Assembly (NCBI RefSeq): GCF_030124145.1
Contig: NZ_JASKMS010000010.1
Span: 62,001 to 126,000 of the forward strand
Reading direction: 5' to 3'
Length of the DNA stretch: 64,000 bases
From: Streptomyces sp. 378
Lineage (GTDB): Bacteria; Actinomycetota; Actinomycetes; Streptomycetales; Streptomycetaceae
Shown in pieces: positions 25,499 to 33,534 of the stretch; the first letter of the stretch is position 1; each line of letters opens with the position of its first letter. The translations under genes and the position numbers were made by a program. The notes below the pieces were generated by a model that did not search any database, was not told where the DNA came from, and saw only the letters and a list, made by a program, of their open reading frames with translations.

Positions 25499-25738
25499 AT
25501 GGCCAAGACCCAGCTGAACGTGCGCGTCGACGAGGGCACCGCCCGAGCCGCGCGAGAACGCGCCCTGGCCCGCGGCATGAGCGTCAACCGCTACATCGAG
25601 GAGCTGGTCCGTCAGGACACCGGCGAGGTGGGCCACACCTTCGTGGAGGCCGCCGCGGACTTCATGAAGCAGTACGAGTCCGTCTTCGCCGAGGAGTTCG
25701 GCGGGGACCGTGAGGGCACGCGCGAAGGTCGCCACTGA
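25499..25738 (+). CDS. Ribbon-helix-helix (Arc-type) antitoxin
   Basis: A 79-residue protein. The N-terminal 45 residues form an Arc/MetJ-like RHH fold: the DNA-contact strand KTQLNVRVDEGT, then helices ARAARERALARG and SVNRYIEELVRQD. The acidic C-terminus (ADFMKQYESVFAEEFGGD) probably wraps the partner toxin. It overlaps the next gene by 29 bp if that gene starts at GTG 25710, as in a classical antitoxin-toxin operon. Paired GCTAGC boxes upstream are its likely operator. Confidence 0.85.
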   Translation: MAKTQLNVRVDEGTARAARERALARGMSVNRYIEELVRQDTGEVGHTFVEAAADFMKQYESVFAEEFGGDREGTREGRH

Positions 25739-26117
25739 ACCGTTGGACAACCTCGAGATCGACCTCGCCTGGCTGCTGATGCTCGCCGAGCAGAAAACCC
25801 CCGGAGACCCCCAGGTCACCGACTGGGGAGCCCTCGTCGCCGCCGTCGCCCGGCACCGCGCCGCCGTGTTCGACGTCCCCGTCTACGACAGCCCGCACGC
25901 CCGCGCCGCCGCCCTGCTCCAGCTCCTCCTCCACGTCCCCGCGCTGGAACGCTCCAACGCCCTGTTCGCCTCCGCCGTCGCCTACGCGTACCTCGTGGCC
26001 AGCGGCGCCAAGGTCGTCACCTCACCCGAGCAGGTCCGCGACCTCGCCCGGCTGGTCAAGAGCGGCGAGGCCTCCGTACGGGAGATCGAGCAGGAGCTGC
26101 GCCAATGGAGCCTGTGA
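25710..26117 (+). CDS. Fic/Doc-like toxin component of a toxin-antitoxin pair
   Basis: A 135-residue alpha-helical protein that resembles proteins I recall being annotated as the Fic-family toxin component beside RHH antitoxins in Streptomyces (IDLAWLLMLAEQKTPGDPQV, LLLHVPALERSNALFASAVAYAYL). A canonical Fic motif HxFx(D/E)GNGRxxR is not present. The nearest segment is HVPALERSNALFA, where an ERSN replaces the catalytic stretch. AMPylation activity is therefore doubtful and the toxin may act differently. The start is GTG 25710 or TTG 25743. It ends 1 bp before a convergent methyltransferase stop. Confidence 0.7.
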   Translation: MRARAKVATEPLDNLEIDLAWLLMLAEQKTPGDPQVTDWGALVAAVARHRAAVFDVPVYDSPHARAAALLQLLLHVPALERSNALFASAVAYAYLVASGAKVVTSPEQVRDLARLVKSGEASVREIEQELRQWSL

Positions 26118-26118
26118 C

Positions 26119-26793
26119 TCACCCCTCGGCAGGGCGCCACGCCGTGCCGAGCACGCAGTACGAGGTGGGCAGCGTCGGCCCCTGTTCGGGCATGAGCAAC
26201 CGCCGGTAGGGGCCGAGTTCGAACCCGGCGTCCCGCAGGGCCCGCACCGGCTCCCGCGCCACATGGCAGCCCCCGCTCAGCACCGGCCACACCGTCCGGT
26301 CCAGGGCCTGCTGGGTGAAGGTCATCGCCCGGCCGCCGCCCCGGCCGTGCTCGAAGAACCGCACCTCGCCGCCCGGCCGCAGCACCCGCCGCAGCTCCCC
26401 GAGCGCCCGGGGCACGTCCCGCACACTGCACAGCACCAGCGACACCACGGCGGCGTCGAAGCCCTCGCTCTTGACCGGCAGCGCCTCGGCCACCCCCGGC
26501 GCCACGTCCACCGGCACCTCGGCGCGCAGCGCGGCCTCCACGGCCAGCTGCCGCAGCCGCCGCTCCGGTTCGATGGCCACGACCTCCGCGACGGTGCCCG
26601 GGTAGTGGGCGAAGTTCAGCCCGTTGCCCGCGCCGATCTCGATCACCCGCCCGGACAGCCCGCCGAGCAGTCTCCCGCGGATCCGGCCCATGCCCATCCG
26701 GGTCTCGGCGGCCACACTGGCCCGGGCGTAGCAGCGGGCGAACAGCGGATGGTGCACGGCGTCCCGTGGCACCGCGGCGGAACGGAACGGCAT
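26119..26793 (-). CDS. Class I SAM-dependent methyltransferase (UbiE/COQ5-like)
   Basis: A 224-residue methyltransferase. Motif I is VIEIGAGNGLNFAHYP, the acidic residue of motif II is in VVAIEPERRL, and motif IV is FDAAVVSLVLCSVRD. The post-motif LRRVLRPGGEVRFFEHGR is typical of the Methyltransf_11 group. The acceptor is probably a small lipid or quinone-like molecule, but it cannot be fixed. ATG 26793 (MPFRSAAVP) was chosen because AGGGAGG precedes it by 7 nt. The stop is 1 bp from that of the convergent toxin gene. Confidence 0.92.
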   Translation of the reverse strand: MPFRSAAVPRDAVHHPLFARCYARASVAAETRMGMGRIRGRLLGGLSGRVIEIGAGNGLNFAHYPGTVAEVVAIEPERRLRQLAVEAALRAEVPVDVAPGVAEALPVKSEGFDAAVVSLVLCSVRDVPRALGELRRVLRPGGEVRFFEHGRGGGRAMTFTQQALDRTVWPVLSGGCHVAREPVRALRDAGFELGPYRRLLMPEQGPTLPTSYCVLGTAWRPAEG

Positions 26794-26862
26794 GGCGACC
26801 TCCCTGACGATGCCGGGCATACCCCGATTCTCCCCGCGACGGGCACGGCGCACCCCTGCCGC

Positions 26863-27804
26863 CTACCGCAGGCGTACGCGGCCCAGGACCGGACGATGGT
26901 CACTTCCGGTCGCCGCCAGTGCCGACACCTCCGCCACCTCCACCCCTCTCCCCAGCACCTGATCGATCCTCGCCACCGGCAGGGCGGCCGGCCAGCTGAA
27001 AGCGAACCCCGAGGGCGGGGCGTGCAGCCGGGAGGTGAGCGGCCCGAGACCGCGGTCCCGCACCGTGCCGTTGAGGTCGCCCACCACCAGGAGCCGGTCG
27101 GCCGGATCGTCGGCGACCAGGGCTGCGAGCAGGGCCGCGCTCTCGTCACGGGCCGCCGACGCCAGGCCCGCCGGACCGAGCCGGACGGACGGCAGGTGGA
27201 CCACGTACACCGTGATGCTCCCGCCCGGCGCGGACACCGTGGCCCGCAGGCCCCGCTGCCAGCTCCCCGGGAAGCCCGCGGGCCGGATGTCCACGGGCCG
27301 CACGTCCGACAGGGGATGGGCCGACCAGAGCCCGACCGTGCCGTGGACGGCCCGGTGCGGGTGTGAGGCGCCCAGGACGTCCTGGTAGACGGGTCGCGCG
27401 GCGGGTGTCAGTTCCTGCACGGCCACCAGCCCCGCACGGGCGGCGCGCAGCGCCCGGGCGGTGCCGGAGGGGTCGGCGTTGTCGTCGGCCACGTTGTGCT
27501 GGAGGACGGTCAGGTCGTACGGGCCCGGGGCCCGGATGGGGGAGAACCACATCCCGCCGAACATCCAGAGCCACACGGCCAGAGGCGCCAGGCAGGCGAG
27601 GAGCCCCGCCCACGACCGCTTGAGCAGCGCGAGGCAGCCGAGCACGGGCACGCTCAGCCCGAGCCACGGCAGGAACGTCTCCAGCAGGCTCCCCAGCCGC
27701 CCGGCCCCGTTGGGCACGGCGAAGTGCAGCACCTGGAGCGCGGCGGCACCGGCCGCACCGCACACCAGCCGCACGTCCCACCGCGACCTGCCGCCGACGG
27801 CCAC
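26863..27804 (-). CDS. Membrane-anchored endonuclease/exonuclease/phosphatase family protein
   Basis: A 313-residue protein with two or three N-terminal transmembrane helices (about 12-95; LPWLGLSVPVLGCLALL, LLACLAPLAVWLWMFGGMW) and an EEP catalytic domain (about 97-313). Catalytic-type motifs are present: LQHNVADDN, VAVQELTP with the metal-binding Glu, VVGDLNGT and the terminal GSDHRPVLGRV. The enzyme domain should face outside the cell and may cleave phosphodiesters. It starts 1 bp after the beta-lactamase stop, so the two probably form an operon. Confidence 0.88.
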   Translation of the reverse strand: MAVGGRSRWDVRLVCGAAGAAALQVLHFAVPNGAGRLGSLLETFLPWLGLSVPVLGCLALLKRSWAGLLACLAPLAVWLWMFGGMWFSPIRAPGPYDLTVLQHNVADDNADPSGTARALRAARAGLVAVQELTPAARPVYQDVLGASHPHRAVHGTVGLWSAHPLSDVRPVDIRPAGFPGSWQRGLRATVSAPGGSITVYVVHLPSVRLGPAGLASAARDESAALLAALVADDPADRLLVVGDLNGTVRDRGLGPLTSRLHAPPSGFAFSWPAALPVARIDQVLGRGVEVAEVSALAATGSDHRPVLGRVRLR

Positions 27805-27805
27805 G

Positions 27806-28705
27806 CTAGGCGAGTTCCGCCGCCACCAGCGCGGCCGTCCGGGCCACCAGCGGGTTGTCGGCCACGGCGTCCTCCTCCGGCTGGGTGGTCAGGACGGACA
27901 GCGCGATCGGCGGGCCGTCCGGCGGCCGGACGACGCCCACGTCGTTGTTGGTGCCGTACCGCCCGCCGCCGGTCTTGTCGGCGATCAGCCAGTCGGCGGG
28001 CAGGGCCTTGCGGAACTTCTCGGTGCTGGTGGTGTTGCGCAGCAGCCAGTCCGTGAGCCGTGCCCGGTCCCGGGGCTCCAGCGCGGTGCCGAGCACCAGC
28101 CGGGCGTAGGTCGTGCCGACGGCGCGCGGGGAGGTCGTGTCGGTCACGCGCCACGGCTCCGCCGAGTTGAGCTCGGGCTCCCACCGGTCGAGCCGGGTGA
28201 CCCGGTCACCGATCGAGCGGCAGAAGCGCGTGACGGCCGTCGGCCCGCCGAGTTCCTTCAGGAGCAGGTTGCCCGCGGTGTTGTCGCTGAAGCGGATGGT
28301 GGCGTCGCACAGTTCGCCGACGGTCATGCCGGTCGTGACGTTCTTCTCGGTGATCGGGGAGTACCCGGACTTCGTGACGTAGTCCTGCGTGTAGCGGACG
28401 CGGCGCGCCAGGAACTCACCGTCGTGGTCGAGGTCGCGCAGGACGGCCGCGGCGGCCAGGGTCTTGAACACCGAGGCCATCGGGAAGCGTTCGTCGGCCC
28501 GGTACGCCACCGTCCGGCCGGTGCGCAGGTTGCGGGCGTACACGCCCAGCCGGGCGGTGTGCTCCCGCTCCAGTTCCCGCAGCCGCGCGGTGACAGCACC
28601 GGTGCCCGGTGACGCGTGGGCCGTGCCGCCGCCCAGCGAGAGAGCGGCGGCCGTGCCCAGCGCGAGAGCCGTGCGGCGGGACGGGCGTGATCCGTTCGTG
28701 TGCAA
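27806..28705 (-). CDS. bla: Class A serine beta-lactamase, Tat-exported
   Basis: A 299-residue beta-lactamase with every class A motif: S78-V-F-K81 in FPMASVFKTLA (nucleophile and base), SDN in RFSDNTAGN, the omega-loop ExxLN in RWEPELNS, and KTG in ADKTGGGRYGT. The N-terminus is a twin-arginine signal (PSRRTALALGTAAALSL) with cleavage near AHA. It hydrolyses beta-lactams outside the membrane; constitutive low-level enzymes are common in Streptomyces. The start is taken as TTG 28705, with GAAGGGA just upstream, rather than GTG 28729. It leads an apparent operon with the EEP protein; no BlaI/BlaR pair is nearby. Confidence 0.95.
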   Translation of the reverse strand: MHTNGSRPSRRTALALGTAAALSLGGGTAHASPGTGAVTARLRELEREHTARLGVYARNLRTGRTVAYRADERFPMASVFKTLAAAAVLRDLDHDGEFLARRVRYTQDYVTKSGYSPITEKNVTTGMTVGELCDATIRFSDNTAGNLLLKELGGPTAVTRFCRSIGDRVTRLDRWEPELNSAEPWRVTDTTSPRAVGTTYARLVLGTALEPRDRARLTDWLLRNTTSTEKFRKALPADWLIADKTGGGRYGTNNDVGVVRPPDGPPIALSVLTTQPEEDAVADNPLVARTAALVAAELA

Positions 28706-28792
28706 GGTGGTCCCTTCGGAGGCGATCACGTACGTAGGTCAACACGCGATCACGTCCGGTCCGGTTTCACCGCGTGCCCGAACGGGCCCTCA

Positions 28793-29515
28793 TCACGCCT
28801 CGGGTGCCTCCCGTACCCGGAACGCCTCCGCGTCCCACGAGCCGTCCAGCCGGGGGGCCAGCCAGTGCGGCGCGGATGCCCGGAAGGCGGCGGGGGAGAG
28901 GGCGGCCGACCCCGCCGGAACGGCACCCAGCAGCGGCGCTCCGGCCACGTCCGGCAGGTCCGCGAGATTGCAGCGCGCGGCGAGGTCGGGGGCGGCCGGC
29001 CAACTCCCGATCACGATCCCGGCCATCTCCAGCCCTCGGGAGCGCAGTTCACGCGCCGTCAGCTCCGTCGTGTTCAGGGTGCCGAGTCCCGCCGGCGCCA
29101 CGACCAGCACCGGCGCCGACAGCAGCCGGGCGGCGTCCGCCAGGGTCCCGCCGGCCGCGTCGAACCGTACGAGGAGTCCGCCGGCCCCCTCGACCAGCAC
29201 CAGGTCGTGCTCGGTGGCCAGCTTGGCGGCGGCCTCCGCGACCTCGTGCGGATGCACCGGGGCCCGGCCCGCCCGGCGTGCGGCCGTCGCGGGGGCCAAC
29301 GGCTCGGGGTACCGGGCCAGTTCGGCCGTTGTCACCGGCCCCGCCAGGCGCGCCACCTCGGCGGCGTCGCCCGGCTCGTCCGGCCGTACGCCCGTCTGGG
29401 CGGCCTTGAGCACGGCCACCGACCGGCCGGCCGCCAGCGCCGTCGCGGCGACGGCGGCGGTAACGACCGTCTTGCCGACCTCCGTGCCCGTGCCCGTGAT
29501 CACCAGTACCGGCAT
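28793..29515 (-). CDS. bioD: Dethiobiotin synthetase
   Basis: A 240-residue ATP-dependent enzyme that closes the ureido ring of dethiobiotin from DAPA and CO2. The P-loop is GTGTEVGKTVVTAAV (about 7-21), with family residues AVLKAAQTGVRPDEPG and LVLVEGAGGLLVRFD. Length is normal. The start codon lies 1 bp after the bioA stop, and the bioB-bioA-bioD order on the minus strand is compact enough for a single transcript. Confidence 0.96.
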   Translation of the reverse strand: MPVLVITGTGTEVGKTVVTAAVAATALAAGRSVAVLKAAQTGVRPDEPGDAAEVARLAGPVTTAELARYPEPLAPATAARRAGRAPVHPHEVAEAAAKLATEHDLVLVEGAGGLLVRFDAAGGTLADAARLLSAPVLVVAPAGLGTLNTTELTARELRSRGLEMAGIVIGSWPAAPDLAARCNLADLPDVAGAPLLGAVPAGSAALSPAAFRASAPHWLAPRLDGSWDAEAFRVREAPEA

Positions 29516-29516
29516 G

Positions 29517-30797
29517 TCATCCCTCCCGCGCCGCCGCGCACACGGCCCGGGCGATCCGCGCGAGGTCCGCGTCGCCCGTGACGTACGGCGGCATGGTGTA
29601 GATCAGATCGCGGAACGGCCGCAGCCACACGCCCTCGTGCACGGCCGCCTCGGTCGCCGCCCGCATGTCCACCGCGTGATCCAGCTGTACGACCCCGATC
29701 GCGCCGAGGACCCGGACGTCCTTCACCCCCGGCATGTCGGAGGCGGCCGAGAGTCCGTCCCGCAGCCCCGCCTCGATCCGCTCGACCTCCGCGGTCCAGT
29801 CCTGCCCGAGCAGCAGCTCGATCGAGGCGCAGGCCACGGCGGCCGCCAGCGGGTTGCCCATGAAAGTGGGGCCGTGCGCGAGCACCGGCACCTCGCCCCG
29901 CGAGATGCCGTCGGCCACCCGCGCGGTGCACAGCGCGGCCGCCATCGTCAGGTACCCGCCGGTCAGGGCCTTGCCCACGCACATCACGTCGGGCGTCACC
30001 GCCGCGTGTTCCGCCGCGAACATCGCGCCCGTACGGCCGAAACCGGTCGCGATCTCGTCGAACACCAGCAGCACGTCGTGCGCGTCGCACGCCTCGCGCA
30101 GCACCCGTAGATACGCGGGGGAGTGGAACCGCATCCCGCCCGCGCCCTGAACCACCGGCTCGACGACCACCGCGGCCAGTTCACCGGCGTGCCGCTCGAT
30201 CAGCGACCGCAGGTGCTCGGCGTACGCCTCCTCGTACTCCGCCGGGGGCGCATCGGCGAACACCTGGCGTTGCAGCACCCCGGTCCACAGGTCGTGCATC
30301 CCGCCGTCCGGATCGCACACCGACATGGGCTGCCAGGTGTCGCCGTGGTAGCCGCCGCGCCAGGTCAGCAGCCGCTGCTTGCCGGGGCGGCCCAGCGAGC
30401 GCCAGTACTGCAGGCACATCTTGACCGCGACCTCGACCGACACCGACCCGGAGTCGGCGAGGAAGACATGCTCCAGGCCTTCGGGTGACATGTCGACAAG
30501 GAGCTTCGTCAGGCGTACGGCGGGCTCGTGGGTGAGCCCCCCGAACATCACATGGCTCATCCGCCCCAGCTGCTCACGCGCGGCCTCGTTGAGCACGGGG
30601 TGGTTGTAGCCGTGGATCGCCGACCACCAGGACGACATCCCGTCGACCAGCTCCCCCGAACCGTCGGCGAGCCGCAGCCGCACTCCGCTCGCCGACTCCA
30701 CGACGAGCGGTTCCTGCCGTCCGGGCATCGGGCCGTACGGATGCCACACGTGCCGCCGGTCGAGCTCCAGCAGCTCGGCGACCGTGCGCTCAGGCAT
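29517..30797 (-). CDS. bioA: Adenosylmethionine-8-amino-7-oxononanoate aminotransferase
   Basis: A 426-residue class III PLP aminotransferase that makes 7,8-diaminopelargonate using SAM as amino donor. BioA-specific stretches are HVWHPYGPMP at the N-terminus, DGMSSWWSAIHGYNHP and WRGGYHGDTW. The PLP Asp is in LLVFDEIATGFGRTG and the Schiff-base lysine in CVGKALTGGYLTMAA. ATG 30797 (MPERTVAELL) overlaps the end of bioB by 8 bp, indicating translational coupling. The longer frame upstream is antisense-like and proline-rich. Confidence 0.96.
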   Translation of the reverse strand: MPERTVAELLELDRRHVWHPYGPMPGRQEPLVVESASGVRLRLADGSGELVDGMSSWWSAIHGYNHPVLNEAAREQLGRMSHVMFGGLTHEPAVRLTKLLVDMSPEGLEHVFLADSGSVSVEVAVKMCLQYWRSLGRPGKQRLLTWRGGYHGDTWQPMSVCDPDGGMHDLWTGVLQRQVFADAPPAEYEEAYAEHLRSLIERHAGELAAVVVEPVVQGAGGMRFHSPAYLRVLREACDAHDVLLVFDEIATGFGRTGAMFAAEHAAVTPDVMCVGKALTGGYLTMAAALCTARVADGISRGEVPVLAHGPTFMGNPLAAAVACASIELLLGQDWTAEVERIEAGLRDGLSAASDMPGVKDVRVLGAIGVVQLDHAVDMRAATEAAVHEGVWLRPFRDLIYTMPPYVTGDADLARIARAVCAAAREG

Positions 30798-31965
30798 TGG
30801 GCGCGAGGTCGGTCCCGGCGCCCCGGCGGCGCACGGCGACCAGGTCGGTCCGGGGTTCGGCGCCGGTACGGGCGTCGGCGACCTGCGGTTCCTCGCCGGA
30901 TCCGCATGACCCGCCACCCTCGGAACCGCACACTCCGCCACCGTCGTGGCAGCCGCCGGCGGCCCGGTGCTCCGGAAGCGTCACCCGGTCGGTGCCCTCC
31001 ACCTCGAACCCGGCGTCCGCGATCATCTCCAGGTCGGCCTTGCCGGCCTGGCCCTCACTGGTGAGGTAGTCGCCGAGGAAGATCGAGTTGGCCAGGTGCA
31101 GGGCGAGCGGCTGCATCGTGCGCAGATGGACCTCACGTCCACCGGCGATCCGCACCTCGACGTCCGGGCAGACGAACCGCGTCATCGCCAGGATCCGCAG
31201 GCATCGCTGCGGGGTCAGGTTCCACTCCTTGCCGAGCGGAGTGCCCTCGAACGGGATCAGGAAGTTGACCGGAACCGAGTCCGGGTCCAGCTCACGCAGC
31301 GAGAAGACGACGTCCACGAGGTCCTCGTCCGTCTCGCCCATGCCGGCGATCAGCCCGGAACAGGCGGACAGACCGGCCGCGTGCGCCTTGTGCACGGTGT
31401 CGACGCGGTCCTCGTAGGTGTGCGTGGTGGTGATCTCCCCGTACGTCGCCTCGGACGTGTTGAGGTTGTGGTTGTAGGCGTCGGCGCCCGCCTCGCGCAG
31501 CCGCTCCGCCTGGCCGTCGGAGAGCAGACCGAGGCACGCGCACACCTCGACGCCCTCGTTGTTCTCCTTGATCGTCCTGATCGTCTCGGAGACCCGGTCC
31601 ACGTCCCGGTCGGTCGGGCCGCGCCCGCTGGCCACCAGGCACACCCGCTTGGCCCCTCCGGCCACACCGGCCGCCGCCGCGTCGGACGCCTGGCCGGGCT
31701 TGAGCCAGGTGTACTTCAGGATCCCGGCCGTCGAGCCGAGCCGCTGCGAACAGTACGAGCAGTCCTCGGGGCACAGGCCGGACTTGAGGTTGACGAGATA
31801 GTTCAGTTTCACCCGCCGGCCGAACCAGTGCCGCCGCACCTTTCCGGCCGCGGCCACCACATCGAGCAGGTCGTCGTCGGACGTCGCGAGGACGGCCAGT
31901 GCTTCGTCGCGGGTCGGCAGCTCGCGCCGAAGCCCCTTGTCCACCAGCGTGTTCAGCAGGTCCAT
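30790..31965 (-). CDS. bioB: Biotin synthase with Cys/His-rich tail
   Basis: A 391-residue radical-SAM enzyme that inserts sulfur into dethiobiotin. The CxxxCxxC motif is CPEDCSYC, and the [2Fe-2S] ligands include VCLVASGRG, CACLGLL and ACSGLIAGMGE. The catalytic core ends near residue 330. A further 60 residues contain GGCHDGGGVCGSEGGGSCG, with three cysteines and a histidine in glycine-rich sequence, perhaps a metal or sulfur handling tail. ATG 31965 is the start. It heads the bioB-A-D unit, divergent from bioF. Confidence 0.96.
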   Translation of the reverse strand: MDLLNTLVDKGLRRELPTRDEALAVLATSDDDLLDVVAAAGKVRRHWFGRRVKLNYLVNLKSGLCPEDCSYCSQRLGSTAGILKYTWLKPGQASDAAAAGVAGGAKRVCLVASGRGPTDRDVDRVSETIRTIKENNEGVEVCACLGLLSDGQAERLREAGADAYNHNLNTSEATYGEITTTHTYEDRVDTVHKAHAAGLSACSGLIAGMGETDEDLVDVVFSLRELDPDSVPVNFLIPFEGTPLGKEWNLTPQRCLRILAMTRFVCPDVEVRIAGGREVHLRTMQPLALHLANSIFLGDYLTSEGQAGKADLEMIADAGFEVEGTDRVTLPEHRAAGGCHDGGGVCGSEGGGSCGSGEEPQVADARTGAEPRTDLVAVRRRGAGTDLAPNA

Positions 31966-32033
31966 GGAAGCCGATCCTGTCCTACGGAGGCGCCCGGGGC
32001 CAAGGAGACTTCGTACAACAGAGTCGCTTCGAG

Positions 32034-32051
32034 GTGTGGGTATCACCACAC
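32034..32051. promoter_or_regulatory. Inverted repeat in the biotin divergent promoter region
   Basis: GTGTGG (32034-32039) and CCACAC (32046-32051) form a 6-bp inverted repeat with a 6-bp spacer between divergent bioB and bioF. It could bind a biotin-sensing repressor, but it does not match a motif I can name. TACAAA (32092-32097) may be the bioF -10. Confidence 0.35.
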
Positions 32052-32115
32052 ACTGACCTGCTGGTCGTCCCGCTAGTGTCTGTGCACTGCCTACAAATTC
32101 CCCGGAGGACCACCC

Positions 32116-33243
32116 ATGGCGTTCGGCTGGATCGACGAGCAGGCCCAGCGGCGCCGCCGCGCCGGACTCGTACGGATTCTGCGCCCCCGTCCGGCCGCTT
32201 CGCCGCTCCTCGACCTGGCGAGCAACGATTACCTGGGGCTGGCCCGGCACCCCGAGATCACCGAGGGCGCGGCCCGGGCCGCGCGGACCTGGGGCGGCGG
32301 CTCGACCGGCTCCCGGCTCGTCACCGGCACCACCGAACTGCACACGGAGCTGGAGCGGGAACTGGCCGACTTCTGCGGTTTCGAGGCGGCCCTGGTCTTC
32401 TCCTCCGGTTACGCCGCCAACCTCGCCGCCGTCACCGCGCTGGCCCCGCACGGCTCCCTGATCGTCTCCGACGCGGGCAACCACGCCTCGCTCATCGACG
32501 GCTGCCGGCTGGCCCGCGGCACCACCCAGGTCGTGGCGCACGCCGAGCCCGACGCCGTGCGCAAGGCACTGTCGGCGCACGAGGGCACGGCGATCGCCGT
32601 GTCCGACACGGTCTTCTCGGTCGACGGCGACGCCGCCCCCCTCACCGCGCTGGCCGAGGCCTGCCGGGAGCGCGGCGCCGGACTGGTCGTCGACGACGCC
32701 CACGGCCTGGGCGTCCTCGGCGACGGCGGCCGGGGCGCCGCGTACGCGGCGGGACTCGCGGGCGCCGACGACGTCGTCGCGACGGTCACCCTGTCCAAGT
32801 CGCTCGGCAGCCAGGGCGGAGCCGTCCTCGGCCCCGCCCGGGTCGTCGACCACCTGGTCAACGCGGCCCGGACGTTCATCTTCGACACCGGACTCGCCCC
32901 CGCCGCGGCGGGGGCGGCCCTGTCGGCCCTCCGGCTGCTGCGCCGCGAGCCGGAACGGGCCGCACGGGCCCGCGCGGTGGCGGCCGAACTGCACGCACGC
33001 CTGACCGCCGCGGGACTGGAAGCGGTACGTCCGGACGCCGCGGTGGTCTCGGTGCGGGCGCCCTCTGCCGAGGACGCGGTGAACTGGGCGGCGGACTGCC
33101 GCGCGGCGGGCCTGGCCGTGGGCTGTTTCCGTCCTCCCTCCGTGCCCGACGGCATCTCACGGCTCAGGCTGACCGCCCGCGCCGACCTGACCGGTCAGCA
33201 GATCGCACGCGCTGTACGGCTGATCGGCGAGACGCGACCATGA
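32116..33243 (+). CDS. bioF: 8-amino-7-oxononanoate synthase
   Basis: A 375-residue alpha-oxoamine synthase that condenses pimeloyl-ACP or -CoA with alanine in the first ring-forming biotin step. Recognisable elements are LLDLASNDYLGLARHPE, GGGSTGSRLVTGTTELHTEL, the PLP Asp-His in VVDDAHGLGVLG and the Schiff-base lysine in TVTLSKSLGSQGG. It is divergent from bioB with about 150 bp between starts. GGAGGACC precedes the ATG. Genes for pimeloyl precursor synthesis (bioC/bioH) are not in the window. Confidence 0.96.
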   Translation: MAFGWIDEQAQRRRRAGLVRILRPRPAASPLLDLASNDYLGLARHPEITEGAARAARTWGGGSTGSRLVTGTTELHTELERELADFCGFEAALVFSSGYAANLAAVTALAPHGSLIVSDAGNHASLIDGCRLARGTTQVVAHAEPDAVRKALSAHEGTAIAVSDTVFSVDGDAAPLTALAEACRERGAGLVVDDAHGLGVLGDGGRGAAYAAGLAGADDVVATVTLSKSLGSQGGAVLGPARVVDHLVNAARTFIFDTGLAPAAAGAALSALRLLRREPERAARARAVAAELHARLTAAGLEAVRPDAAVVSVRAPSAEDAVNWAADCRAAGLAVGCFRPPSVPDGISRLRLTARADLTGQQIARAVRLIGETRP

Positions 33244-33294
33244 GTCGGCGTGACACGGCCGTGTGTCGCACGATGTCGGCCTGATCGAACGCGG

Positions 33295-33525
33295 TTACAT
33301 GCGGTCCACCCCGGCCGCGAACGCCGCCCAGCTCTCCGGAGAGAAGAGTAGCGCGGGTCCGGCCGGGTTCTTGGAGTCGCGCACGGCGAGCAGTCCGGCC
33401 CAGGGCGGGGCATCCGGACGCGCGGTCTCGACGCAGTTGTTCGCGCCGGTGCTGTAGCTGCTGCGCAACCACCGCACACCGTGCAGTTCGATGCTTGAGG
33501 GGACGTGACGAGGCAGTGCACGCAT
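33295..33525 (-). CDS. DUF397 domain protein
   Basis: A 76-residue protein with the DUF397 pattern: WLRSSYSTGANNCVETA near the N-terminus, then VRDSKNPAGPALLFSPESW and a short terminal helix. These proteins accompany WhiJ-like helix-turn-helix regulators and probably act as antagonistic partners. The 9-bp gap to the upstream regulator and a strong TAAGGAGG site indicate cotranscription. Residue NC in the ANNCVE stretch is typical of the family. Confidence 0.92.
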   Translation of the reverse strand: MRALPRHVPSSIELHGVRWLRSSYSTGANNCVETARPDAPPWAGLLAVRDSKNPAGPALLFSPESWAAFAAGVDRM

Positions 33526-33534
33526 GGTGCCTCC

